From contig NZ_KB889963.1 of assembly GCF_000372845.1 (NCBI RefSeq), forward strand, positions 3,058,304 through 3,122,303: a stretch of DNA of 64,000 nucleotides. Direction: 5' to 3'. Made by a program: the position numbers and the translations under genes. The notes beneath the pieces were generated by a model. That model was not told where the DNA came from. It made no database searches and was given only the letters and a program-made list of their open reading frames with translations. This document shows positions 34,533-41,998 of the stretch, one piece after another (the first letter of the stretch is position 1; each line of letters starts with the position of its first letter). Origin of the DNA: Methylocystis rosea SV97. Its GTDB lineage: Bacteria; Pseudomonadota; Alphaproteobacteria; Rhizobiales; Beijerinckiaceae.

Positions 34533-34924
34533 GACGCGCTCCCAAATCCCGCGCGCGGCACGAGCCGCAATATGGTTTCGATCCGAGCGCAGGGCTCGCC
34601 TTGGGGCGTTGCGACTGTCCCGACCATCGTCAGACGCGGCGGCGTTTCCTCGCTGCTCATGGTGACGCTCAAGTCGTAGCTTTCGCCGGCGACGAGGGGC
34701 GCGTCATAGGAGAAGCTCTGCGACTCATGCACCGGCACGACGTCCCGCTGGGCGCAGAGGTCGCGCACAACTGAAAAAAGCGAAGGCTCGGCGAGCCAGA
34801 TCGCCGGATAGGCGAGCGGAACGCTCGCGCCATCGCCGCCGGTCTCGCGCGCATAGGCTGCGGCGCGCGCCGGATCGACGCGCAACCGAAAAGGTCCCAG
34901 CGCAAGCGGCGGGTCAGACGGCAT
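34529..34924 (-). CDS. Hotdog-fold protein, FAS1-type dehydratase-like
   Basis: 131 residues. It resembles the N-terminal half of MaoC-type dehydratases (LRVDPARAAAYARETGGDG, VPLAYPAIWLAEPSLFSVV, VPVHESQSFSYDAPLVAGES) but has no DxxxxH active-site motif. It therefore probably pairs with the catalytic MaoC protein encoded next, as in two-subunit hydroxyacyl dehydratases (HadAB type). Its start lies 11 bases inside the ketosynthase gene and its stop overlaps the MaoC start by 4 bases. Confidence 0.82.
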   Translation of the reverse strand: MPSDPPLALGPFRLRVDPARAAAYARETGGDGASVPLAYPAIWLAEPSLFSVVRDLCAQRDVVPVHESQSFSYDAPLVAGESYDLSVTMSSEETPPRLTMVGTVATPQGEPCARIETILRLVPRAGFGSAS

Positions 34925-36149
34925 GACGCACGATCAACACGGCGTTGATCCCTCCGAAGGCGAAGGAGTTCGACATGGCGGCGTCGATCTTGTGCTTGCG
35001 CGCCGCGTTCGGCACGACATCGAGCGGGCACTTTGGGTCCGGCTCCAGGAAATTGATCGTCGGCGGCGCAATCTGTTCGCGAAGCGCATGTATGGTGATG
35101 GCGAGCTCCAAGCCGCCGCTGGCGCCCAGCGCGTGGCCGTGAATAGGCTTCGTCGACGACACCGGGACGACCCGTCCATAGTCGCCGAACACGCGCAGAA
35201 TCGCTTCGGCTTCGGTGATGTCGTTGGCGTGGGTCGCGGTGCCATGCGCGTTGACGTAATGAATCTCCTGCGGAGCCATTCCCGCGTCTTCGAGCGCCAG
35301 GGCGATCGCGCTCGACGCGCCTTCAAGATCCGGCCGTACGGGGTCCTTGGCGTCGCTCGTCGTGCCGTAGCCGGCGAGTTCGCACAGGGGCGCGTGGCCG
35401 CGCATCCGCGCCGCCTCCTCCGTCTCCAGCACGAAAACCGCCGCGCCTTCGCCAAGCGACATGCCGTTGCGGCCCTTGGAGAAGGGACGGCACAAATTCG
35501 GGCTCAGCACGCGAAGGCCTTCCCACGCGCGGATCGTCGCGTTGATGACGCAGGCCTCGGCGCCGCCGACGATGGCTTTGTCCACGAGGCCCTGTCGGAT
35601 CATCTGCATGCCAAGTCCGATCGACTGCGACGCCGAGGAGCAGGCGCTGCCGATCGAGAATGTCGGGCCGTGGCAGGAATAGCGCATCCCCAGGGTCGCA
35701 GGCGCCGCGCTCGGGATGAGCTTGGGAACGCTCAACATCTCGGGCCGCGTTCCTTCGACATAATAGCGGTAGATGCCGTCCTCGATCGTCGTCATGCCGC
35801 CGATGCCGGAGCCGATGATGACGGCCGTTCTCGGCCCGGCGACGTCCTTGCGTCCGAAACCCGCCTGCGCCACCGCTTCGTCGGCGGCGACGATGCAGAA
35901 CTGCGTAAAGGGATCGCAGAACGGAAGAACATTGGGTTCGATATAATCGGCGGGATTGAAGTCGGGGACCTGCGCCGCGATCTTGATGCGCCCATCATAA
36001 GGGCGCTCCGTCTTGAGCGGACGAATCTGGGCGACGCCGTCGCGCGCCGCTTCCCATAGCTTTTGCGCGCCGACCCCAGAGGCGCACACCGCGCCCATTC
36101 CAGAAATAACGACGCGGCGCCCTTCGGCCCGCGCTCGCGAGAATGCCAT
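34914..36149 (-). CDS. Beta-ketoacyl-ACP synthase (KAS II/FabF type)
   Basis: 411 residues, the family length. Catalytic triad: GSACSSASQS (Cys), YVNAHGTATHAND (His) and STKPIHGHALGASGG (His). N-terminal RRVVISGMGAVCASGVG and C-terminal SFAFGGINAVLIV are standard. It would condense malonyl-ACP with an acyl primer on the ACP encoded directly upstream; the ACP stop and this ATG are adjacent with no gap. The presence of a private ACP argues for a dedicated acyl product, not housekeeping synthesis. Confidence 0.93.
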   Translation of the reverse strand: MAFSRARAEGRRVVISGMGAVCASGVGAQKLWEAARDGVAQIRPLKTERPYDGRIKIAAQVPDFNPADYIEPNVLPFCDPFTQFCIVAADEAVAQAGFGRKDVAGPRTAVIIGSGIGGMTTIEDGIYRYYVEGTRPEMLSVPKLIPSAAPATLGMRYSCHGPTFSIGSACSSASQSIGLGMQMIRQGLVDKAIVGGAEACVINATIRAWEGLRVLSPNLCRPFSKGRNGMSLGEGAAVFVLETEEAARMRGHAPLCELAGYGTTSDAKDPVRPDLEGASSAIALALEDAGMAPQEIHYVNAHGTATHANDITEAEAILRVFGDYGRVVPVSSTKPIHGHALGASGGLELAITIHALREQIAPPTINFLEPDPKCPLDVVPNAARKHKIDAAMSNSFAFGGINAVLIVRHAV

Positions 36150-36425
36150 TTACTGCTTCTCGCGCTCTTTCTGGATGTGGTCCGCGATCGCCTCGATCAG
36201 ACTTTTGACGTCCTTGGCTTCCTGCAGCGACCCGTCCATGGGGATGTAAACGTTGAACTTCTCCTCGAGCGCCGTGAGGATCATAACGATGTCGACGGAT
36301 TTGAGGTCGAGGCTCTCGATTGACGCGTCGGGGGTGATCTTGCTTTTGTCGACCATGCCTTCCGACGCGATCACTTCGATGATCTCGTCGACGAGCTGAT
36401 TCTTGTCCTGCGGATTATCAGTCAC
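36150..36425 (-). CDS. Acyl carrier protein of a dedicated acyl-chain operon
   Basis: 91 residues from GTG 36425, preceded by GGAGGGA; the longer open frame has no such site. The carrier fold shows VDEIIEVIASEGMVDKSKIT, then SIESLDLKSVDIVMILTAL, in which the Ser of LKS is the probable phosphopantetheine site, and FNVYIPMDGSLQEAKDVKSL. It is not AcpP or AcpXL in sequence as I recall them. As first gene of ACP-KAS-hotdog-MaoC-SDR-GT-GT it should carry the growing chain. Confidence 0.88.
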   Translation of the reverse strand: MTDNPQDKNQLVDEIIEVIASEGMVDKSKITPDASIESLDLKSVDIVMILTALEEKFNVYIPMDGSLQEAKDVKSLIEAIADHIQKEREKQ

Positions 36426-36708
36426 GAATCCCTCCGTTTCAGGCTCTGCGCCGCCGACGACAACCAGCGCTCGCGACGCATTGACGCGGCAGCGCCGATC
36501 CGACGCCTTATTCGGGCGCGTGGCCAGAACCGCCCGCCTCTGGCTCTTCCGCTCCAGCGCCCCGTTCCCGCCCTCGGGCGCAGTCGGCACTGGTTAAGGC
36601 GTTTGGCCTCGAAAATAAAGCCCGCCGCGCTCTCGGCGGATTTGCAGTGGCCCGGCGGAGCGCTTCATGCGAAAACGCCGCCCGAAACAACGGAGGGCGA
36701 CAGCGAAC
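36426..36708. other. Divergent intergenic region between the ACP operon and mutA
   Basis: 283 bases that must hold promoters for both directions. It is GC-rich. I find no convincing -35/-10 pair, repeat or RNA gene. An ORF that extends the ACP upstream on the minus strand is only read-through. Confidence 0.5.
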
Positions 36709-38574
36709 ATGACGGGACAGGAGACGGCGCTGGCGGGGGTCTTTCCGCAGGCCACTGACGCGCAGTGGCGCGCCCTTGTTGAGCGGGCGCTCAAAGGCGC
36801 GTCCTTCGAAACGCTCGTCTCTAAGAGCTATGACGGGCTTTCCCTCGAGCCCATCTACGCCCGCGCCGCGTGTTCGCCATTCCCGGTCCTGCGCAAAAAC
36901 CCCGGCCGCTGGGCGATTCTCGCGCGCGTCGACGTGCCGAACGCTGACGCCGCCAACCGCTTGGCGCTGCAGGACCTCGACGGCGGCGCCGACGGACTGC
37001 ATCTCGTCTTCGCCGGCTCGATCGGCGCCTATGGCGGGGGGCTCGTCGGCGATGATGATGATGCGATCGCTCACGCGCTCGCCAATGTTCGCCTCGACTA
37101 TGGCATTCCGCTGACGCTCGACTCGTCGCCGCGCGCGCCAGGCGCCGCGCAGGCGCTCATGCGTTTCGTCGACCGCCAACATATTGAACCGTCGCTCACC
37201 CGCGTCTCGATGGGCTTCGATCCGCTGGGCGCGCAGGCGCGGCACGGATTCGCTGCGGAGCCCTGGGCGCAAGTCTCCAAGGGCTTCGCGCGGGACGTGA
37301 AGGCGGCCGCCGGCGCCGGCTTCGTCTACGCGACCGCGATCGCCGACGCCCGCGTCGTGCATTCGGCGGGCGGGACCGAGTCGCAGGAGCTGGCTTTCGC
37401 GCTCTCGTCAGCGCTCGCCTATTTGCGGGCGCTGGCGGACGCCGGAGTCGACCTCGACGCAGCGCGCGGCCTGATCGCGTTCCGATTCTGCGCGGACGCC
37501 GACGAACTGCTGGGAGTCGCGAAATTCCGCGCCGCGCGGCGCCTTTGGGCGCGCGTTGAAGAGGCCTGCGGCCTCTCTCCCAAGCCAGCGCTGGTCTTCG
37601 CCGAGACGGCGTGGCGGATGATGTCGCGGCGTGACCCGTGGAACAATATTCTGCGCGGGACGCTCGCCGCGTTCTCAGCGGCGATCGGCGGCGCCGACGC
37701 CGTCTCCGTCCTCCCCTTCACTCAGGCGCTCGGCGCCCCCGACGAATTTGCGCGGCGGCTGGCGCGAGACACCCAGCTCGTGCTGCAGGACGAATCGCAT
37801 ATCGACGCCGTCGACGATCCGACGAGCGGCGCGGGCGGCTTCGAGGCGCTGACCGACGCGCTGTGCGCGCGGGCGTGGGGACTTTTTCAGCAGATCGAGG
37901 CCGACGGCGGCCTACCCACAGCATTGGAGACGGGAGTCTTTCAGGCGGGCGTCGCCGAAGCCGCCGCGTTGCGGGCGAAGAACGTCGGGCGCGCCAAGGA
38001 TAAGCTCATCGGCGCGAACCAGTTTCCCGACATTCACGAGGGCGCGCTCGACGTGCTCGCGCCTTATGACGCTGCGGCTGAAACGGTTGAGCCGCCAACG
38101 GGCGCGCGAATGAGCGCTCCGCTCGCGCCGCGCCGTCTCGCCGAGCCTTTCGAGCGGCTGCGTGAAGAGTCGGACGTCAGCCTCGCGCAGTTGGGCGATC
38201 GCCCGAAGATTTTCCTCGCAAATCTCGGGCCCGTCGCCGCATTCACCGCGCGGGCGAATTTCGCCAAGAATTTTTTCGAGGCCGGCGGCGTCGAAGCGGT
38301 TTTTGGACCCGAAACCGAGTCCACGACCGAATTGGTCGACGCCTACCGGGAGTCTGGCGCCAAACTCGCTTGCCTCTGTTCATCCGACAGGATCTACGGA
38401 GACTCGGCGGAAACGGCGGCGCTGGCGCTAAAGGGCGCAGGCGCTGGGCTTTATCTCGCCGGCCGGCCGGGCGAACTCGAGGAGCGTCTGCGCCATGCGG
38501 GCGTGACGGGGTTTATCTACGCGGGTTGCGACATGCACGGCGCGCTGCGGCGCGCGCTTTCGGAGGCCAAATGA
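36709..38574 (+). CDS. mutA: Methylmalonyl-CoA mutase small (beta) subunit
   Basis: 621 residues from ATG 36709; GGAGGG lies about 12 bases upstream. It has the TIM-barrel mutase features (FETLVSKSYDGLSLEPIYAR, FRFCADADELLGVAKFRAAR, RDPWNNILRGTLAAFSAAIGGADAV, VGRAKDKLIGANQFPD) and a C-terminal cobalamin-domain-like fold. No DxHxxG cobalamin motif is seen (only DMHGAL at the end), as expected for the non-catalytic small subunit. With MutB it would turn methylmalonyl-CoA into succinyl-CoA. mutB is not adjacent: the next gene is a small exported protein overlapping by 4 bases. pccB is at 60425. Confidence 0.92.
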   Translation: MTGQETALAGVFPQATDAQWRALVERALKGASFETLVSKSYDGLSLEPIYARAACSPFPVLRKNPGRWAILARVDVPNADAANRLALQDLDGGADGLHLVFAGSIGAYGGGLVGDDDDAIAHALANVRLDYGIPLTLDSSPRAPGAAQALMRFVDRQHIEPSLTRVSMGFDPLGAQARHGFAAEPWAQVSKGFARDVKAAAGAGFVYATAIADARVVHSAGGTESQELAFALSSALAYLRALADAGVDLDAARGLIAFRFCADADELLGVAKFRAARRLWARVEEACGLSPKPALVFAETAWRMMSRRDPWNNILRGTLAAFSAAIGGADAVSVLPFTQALGAPDEFARRLARDTQLVLQDESHIDAVDDPTSGAGGFEALTDALCARAWGLFQQIEADGGLPTALETGVFQAGVAEAAALRAKNVGRAKDKLIGANQFPDIHEGALDVLAPYDAAAETVEPPTGARMSAPLAPRRLAEPFERLREESDVSLAQLGDRPKIFLANLGPVAAFTARANFAKNFFEAGGVEAVFGPETESTTELVDAYRESGAKLACLCSSDRIYGDSAETAALALKGAGAGLYLAGRPGELEERLRHAGVTGFIYAGCDMHGALRRALSEAK

Positions 38575-38993
38575 GAATTTTAGCGTTAGCGCTTGCGCTC
38601 TGCGTGGCGGCCCAGGGAGCGTCCGCCAAGCAGCCGCGGGGCCAAAAGGCGCAGCCGGACAACGAACGAGCCCTGTCCGGCCCGGTCGGCGATCCAAACG
38701 GCAGATGGAACATCGAAGCGACGACGACCGTCGGAGAGTGTCGCAGTCTCATTCCGCCGTCTTTCGACATCGTCGGCAATAAAATCGCCGCAGCGCCGGG
38801 GCCGGCCGCCTCTTTTTGGGGCTATGTCGACGAGGAAGGCACAATCGTCGCGCGATTCACCGGCGACGGCGAGCGGGTCGTGCGCTTCCACGGAACGCTG
38901 CGGGGCGGCAGGGGCGCCGGCCCTTGGTCATCGTCCACCGACCTTTGCGGCGGAACCTGGCGCGCCTCGCGCAGCGCCGCGGCGGCGCAATAG
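38571..38993 (+). CDS. Small exported hypothetical protein
   Basis: 140 residues. ATG 38571 overlaps the mutA stop (ATGA) and GGAGG lies just upstream. Signal peptide MRILALALALCVAAQGASAK. The mature part has NGRWNIEATTTVGECRSLIP and a C-terminal SSSTDLCGGTWRASR. This Trp...Cys...Cys-Gly-x-Trp pattern is familiar from small secreted Rhizobiales proteins of unknown function, probably beta-rich with one disulfide. The link to mutA is only translational coupling. Confidence 0.78.
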   Translation: MRILALALALCVAAQGASAKQPRGQKAQPDNERALSGPVGDPNGRWNIEATTTVGECRSLIPPSFDIVGNKIAAAPGPAASFWGYVDEEGTIVARFTGDGERVVRFHGTLRGGRGAGPWSSSTDLCGGTWRASRSAAAAQ

Positions 38994-39002
38994 GGCCGCA
39001 GT

Positions 39003-40352
39003 TTACCGGGTACGCTCCTCGAAGTAGCTGTCGTCGTCGCTCGGGAACAACCCTTCGCCGCGCACCGGACGCGCCGCCTGCACCACCGTCGGCGCCGGCG
39101 AATCGGCCCCGGCGGACCGCACGCCGAGCCCGTCGCGCTGGTAGATGTCATCGCGGAACTGGGTGACGCCGTCCGGCGCCGCCCATGCCGTAATATAGAC
39201 CCAGTAGACCGGCACGGCGGGCGTGATCTTGACGTCCACGCGTTCGCCGGAGGCGATGACCTGGTCAATATGGTCGCGGTCCCAGCCGGGCGTCTCCTTC
39301 AGGAGCCAGGCGACATAGTCGCGAACGTTCTGAAGCCGGATGCAGCCCGATGAGACGAAGCGGAAGTCATCGCCAAAAACGCCTTTAGCGGGCGTGTCGT
39401 GCATGTAAACGCCGTAGGGATTAGCGATATCGATGCGCACGACTCCAAGCGAGTTGAAGTCGCCGCCAATGTCCTGGCGGAAGCGGAAATTGAGCGCGTC
39501 GAGTGAGCGCCAATTGATCTGCTCGGGCTGCAGCTCCTGATTGTCTTTACTGTAGACGCGGATGTGATTGGCGTTGAGATAGTTTGGATCCGCCTGCATC
39601 TTGGGGATCAAATCCTTGCGGATCACCGACGCCGGCACGGTCCAGAACGGATTGAAATTGACCTGGATCGCCTTGGTCTGCATCACCGGCGACTGGCGGT
39701 CGATCTTGCCGACGCCGGCCATGTGATGGGTGACGACCTCGCCGTTCTCGACTGTCTCCACCGAAGCGGCGGGGATGTTGGCGGTGACGTAGCGGTTGCC
39801 GAGGTCGTGCGAAAAACTGCGCAGACGCACCAAATTGGTCTCGAGCTGCTTCAGCCGGGTCTCAGCCGGCACATTCATCGCCTGAACGGTCTGCTGATTG
39901 ACGACGCCGGTCGATATGATGCCGTGGCGCGCCTGGAACCGGCGCACCGCCGCTTCGACATAGGAGTCGAACACCGGGCTCGCGCCGGTTTCGGCCCCAA
40001 TGTCGCCGGAGACGATCAGCCTGCGGCGTAACGCCGAGACCGCCGGACTGTTCGACCCCAGCCGCAGCTGTTGGCCGCCCGGCACCTGTGGCCAGCCGCC
40101 ATTGGCCGCGATTTCGCGCAAACGCTCGATCGCCGCTTCCGTGGCGGCCACCGTATGAGTGGACAGGATAGGGGTCGTCGAGCGCGATACGGTCAGACGG
40201 GCGTCGGCGTCATAGCGCTGCGCCCACTCTGCCTGTCCGTCCTGGTCCCAGGCGGCTGAGGCAGGCGTGAGGGCCACTGCGGCAAGGACGAGCGCCGCGC
40301 CGCGGGCAAACTGGATAATTGCGGATTCTCGCACAGATCGCTCCAATCGCAT
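39003..40352 (-). CDS. Periplasmic L,D-transpeptidase with peptidoglycan-binding domain
   Basis: 449 residues. An N-terminal hydrophobic stretch (AALVLAAVALTPASAAW) is a signal peptide. LGSNSPAVSALRRRLIVSGD starts a peptidoglycan-binding domain at about residues 95-160. The YkuD catalytic domain follows: NPYGVYMHDTPAKGVFGDD and RFVSSGCIRLQNV with the nucleophile Cys. The C-terminus is longer than average and Pro/Ala-rich. The size and domain order resemble LdtD (YcbB)-type enzymes, which make 3-3 crosslinks in peptidoglycan. Single gene. Confidence 0.92.
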   Translation of the reverse strand: MRLERSVRESAIIQFARGAALVLAAVALTPASAAWDQDGQAEWAQRYDADARLTVSRSTTPILSTHTVAATEAAIERLREIAANGGWPQVPGGQQLRLGSNSPAVSALRRRLIVSGDIGAETGASPVFDSYVEAAVRRFQARHGIISTGVVNQQTVQAMNVPAETRLKQLETNLVRLRSFSHDLGNRYVTANIPAASVETVENGEVVTHHMAGVGKIDRQSPVMQTKAIQVNFNPFWTVPASVIRKDLIPKMQADPNYLNANHIRVYSKDNQELQPEQINWRSLDALNFRFRQDIGGDFNSLGVVRIDIANPYGVYMHDTPAKGVFGDDFRFVSSGCIRLQNVRDYVAWLLKETPGWDRDHIDQVIASGERVDVKITPAVPVYWVYITAWAAPDGVTQFRDDIYQRDGLGVRSAGADSPAPTVVQAARPVRGEGLFPSDDDSYFEERTR

Positions 40353-40531
40353 CGCCGGAGCATGCTCCGGCGGTCAAGCCGAAAGACGACGCCGCCTAGA
40401 GGACCGCGCCGGCTCTTTCGATCGAGTTGTGCATCTTCGGCGTTAACAAGGCGCGAATAGTCCGGCGATTTTGTGGCCTGCCGGCGAGCGGCGAACGGCC
40501 GCCGCCCAGCCTTGGCTCCCACTCCTACCGG

Positions 40532-41263
40532 CTAGCCCACGCGGACCCAGCCGCTCATGCCCAGGCGCTCTTGAGGCAGGAAGCGCGACTTATATTCCAT
40601 TTTGCGCGAACCTTCGACCCAATAGCCAAGGTACACATGCGGCAGACCAAAGGCGCGGGCGCGCTCCGCATGATCCAGAATCATGAAGGCCCCTAGTGAT
40701 CTGTGCTCGAGTTCAGGCTCATAGAAGGAATAGACCATCGACAGCCCGTCCGAGAGCCGGTCGGTCAAGCAGCAGGCGACCAGCGCGCCAATCTCGCCAT
40801 TGCCTTGGGCGAGACGATATTCGACGAGCCGCGTGTCGACGTGGCTGTCTTCGATCATCATCTGATAGTCGATCATGCTCATGTCGGCCATGCCGCCGTC
40901 GGAATGGCGGGCGCTGACGTAGCGGCGAAACAAGGCGTATTGCTCATGCGTCGCCCGCGCCGGCCGTGTTTCGGCGACAAGCTCGGCGTTACGCCGGCGG
41001 ACGCGGCGCATGCCCCGCGACGGCGTGAATTCGTCGATCTTGACTCGCACCGAGACGCAGGCTCGGCACTGCTCGCAAGCGGGGCGGTAGGCGATGGTCT
41101 GCGAGCGACGGAAGCCGGATTGCGTCAGCGTGTCGTTGAGCGCGGGCGCGCGCAGCCCGATCAGATGCGTAAAGACCTTCCGCTCCTCGCGGCCCGGCAA
41201 ATAGGGGCACGGCGCCGGAGAGGTCAGATAGAATTGCGGCGCGTCGCGCGGCTCTTTCGTCAC
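40532..41263 (-). CDS. bpt: Aspartate/glutamate leucyltransferase (Bpt/ATE family)
   Basis: 243 residues. N-terminal Cys-rich block [16 protein letters not shown] and [14 protein letters not shown] are characteristic. [20 protein letters not shown] and [20 protein letters not shown] form the acyl-transfer core. The enzyme attaches Leu from leucyl-tRNA to proteins beginning with Asp or Glu, marking them for ClpAP through the N-end rule. It stands 85 bases upstream of nothing related: the RDD protein gene lies behind it in the same direction. Confidence 0.93.
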   Translation of the reverse strand: MTKEPRDAPQFYLTSPAPCPYLPGREERKVFTHLIGLRAPALNDTLTQSGFRRSQTIAYRPACEQCRACVSVRVKIDEFTPSRGMRRVRRRNAELVAETRPARATHEQYALFRRYVSARHSDGGMADMSMIDYQMMIEDSHVDTRLVEYRLAQGNGEIGALVACCLTDRLSDGLSMVYSFYEPELEHRSLGAFMILDHAERARAFGLPHVYLGYWVEGSRKMEYKSRFLPQERLGMSGWVRVG

Positions 41264-41348
41264 GCTCTAAGATCCCAGATTCAAAACTAATCTAGAGCGC
41301 CCATGTGGCGTGCGCCAACGGAGATTTGCGGCGTCGAAGTTGCGGATT

Positions 41349-41831
41349 TTAAGACGAGCGCCGTAAAACGATAACGTCCGCGAGCATGTCGTGAAGGCAG
41401 CGCTTGTCGCCTGCAAAAAGCGAAACGAGCAGCAGCGGCGGGAATAGCCAGGTGACATAAAACAGCACGGCATGGACGGCCGCCTGCAGAAACGGCACCG
41501 GCTCTCCTTCCATGGTGCGCATCTCCAGGTCCATGAAGGCCATGCCGGGCGTCGCCATTCTCCGTCCCGACACTGTCAGACCGTTGTAAAAAAAGGCGAC
41601 GATCGGGAACAGAGGCGGCAGGATGAATGCAGACAATCCGGCGCTGAGGATGAAGAGGGCGACGAACAGCGCCGCCGACATGCTGGCGACGAGAATCAAA
41701 TCGAGCGTGACCGCGATGATGCGGCGCGTGCGGACGCCCTCGAGCGCCTGTGGCGGAATGTAAGGCGCGGCGCGCGCCCCGATTGGGGCCATCGGGCGCT
41801 CGCGACTGGAAAAGGGATCCCGCTCGGTCAT
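41349..41831 (-). CDS. RDD-family membrane protein
   Basis: 160 residues from ATG 41831; GAAAGG lies upstream. The cytosolic N-terminus (TERDPFSSRERPMAPIG) is Pro/Arg-rich. RTRRIIAVTLDLILVASMSA begins the first membrane helix and carries the family R...D pair. About four hydrophobic segments follow, with GRRMATPGMAFMDLEMRTMEG between helices two and three and DKRCLHDMLADVIVLRR at the end. The RDD domain occurs in small transporters and stress-related membrane proteins. No specific role can be given. Confidence 0.88.
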   Translation of the reverse strand: MTERDPFSSRERPMAPIGARAAPYIPPQALEGVRTRRIIAVTLDLILVASMSAALFVALFILSAGLSAFILPPLFPIVAFFYNGLTVSGRRMATPGMAFMDLEMRTMEGEPVPFLQAAVHAVLFYVTWLFPPLLLVSLFAGDKRCLHDMLADVIVLRRSS

Positions 41832-41998
41832 CAATTTACGGCCTTTCTGGTGGCCCGCCAAAGATCGGCGACCTTAAGGCCGGTTTCAAGTGCGCCGCTC
41901 GGGGTGGATATCGTGCGAAACACGCGAAACGAGCTTGCCTCTCCTCGCGCCGTGAGCGTAGCTTCTTCCTTGAATTCGCAAAACTTTTGGAGTGGAAT

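Noticed and set aside
34128-36425. AcpXL-type very-long-chain fatty acid cluster for lipid A
   Set aside because: Only one ketosynthase is present, the ACP sequence differs from AcpXL as I recall it, and no LpxXL acyltransferase is present; two glycosyltransferases follow instead.
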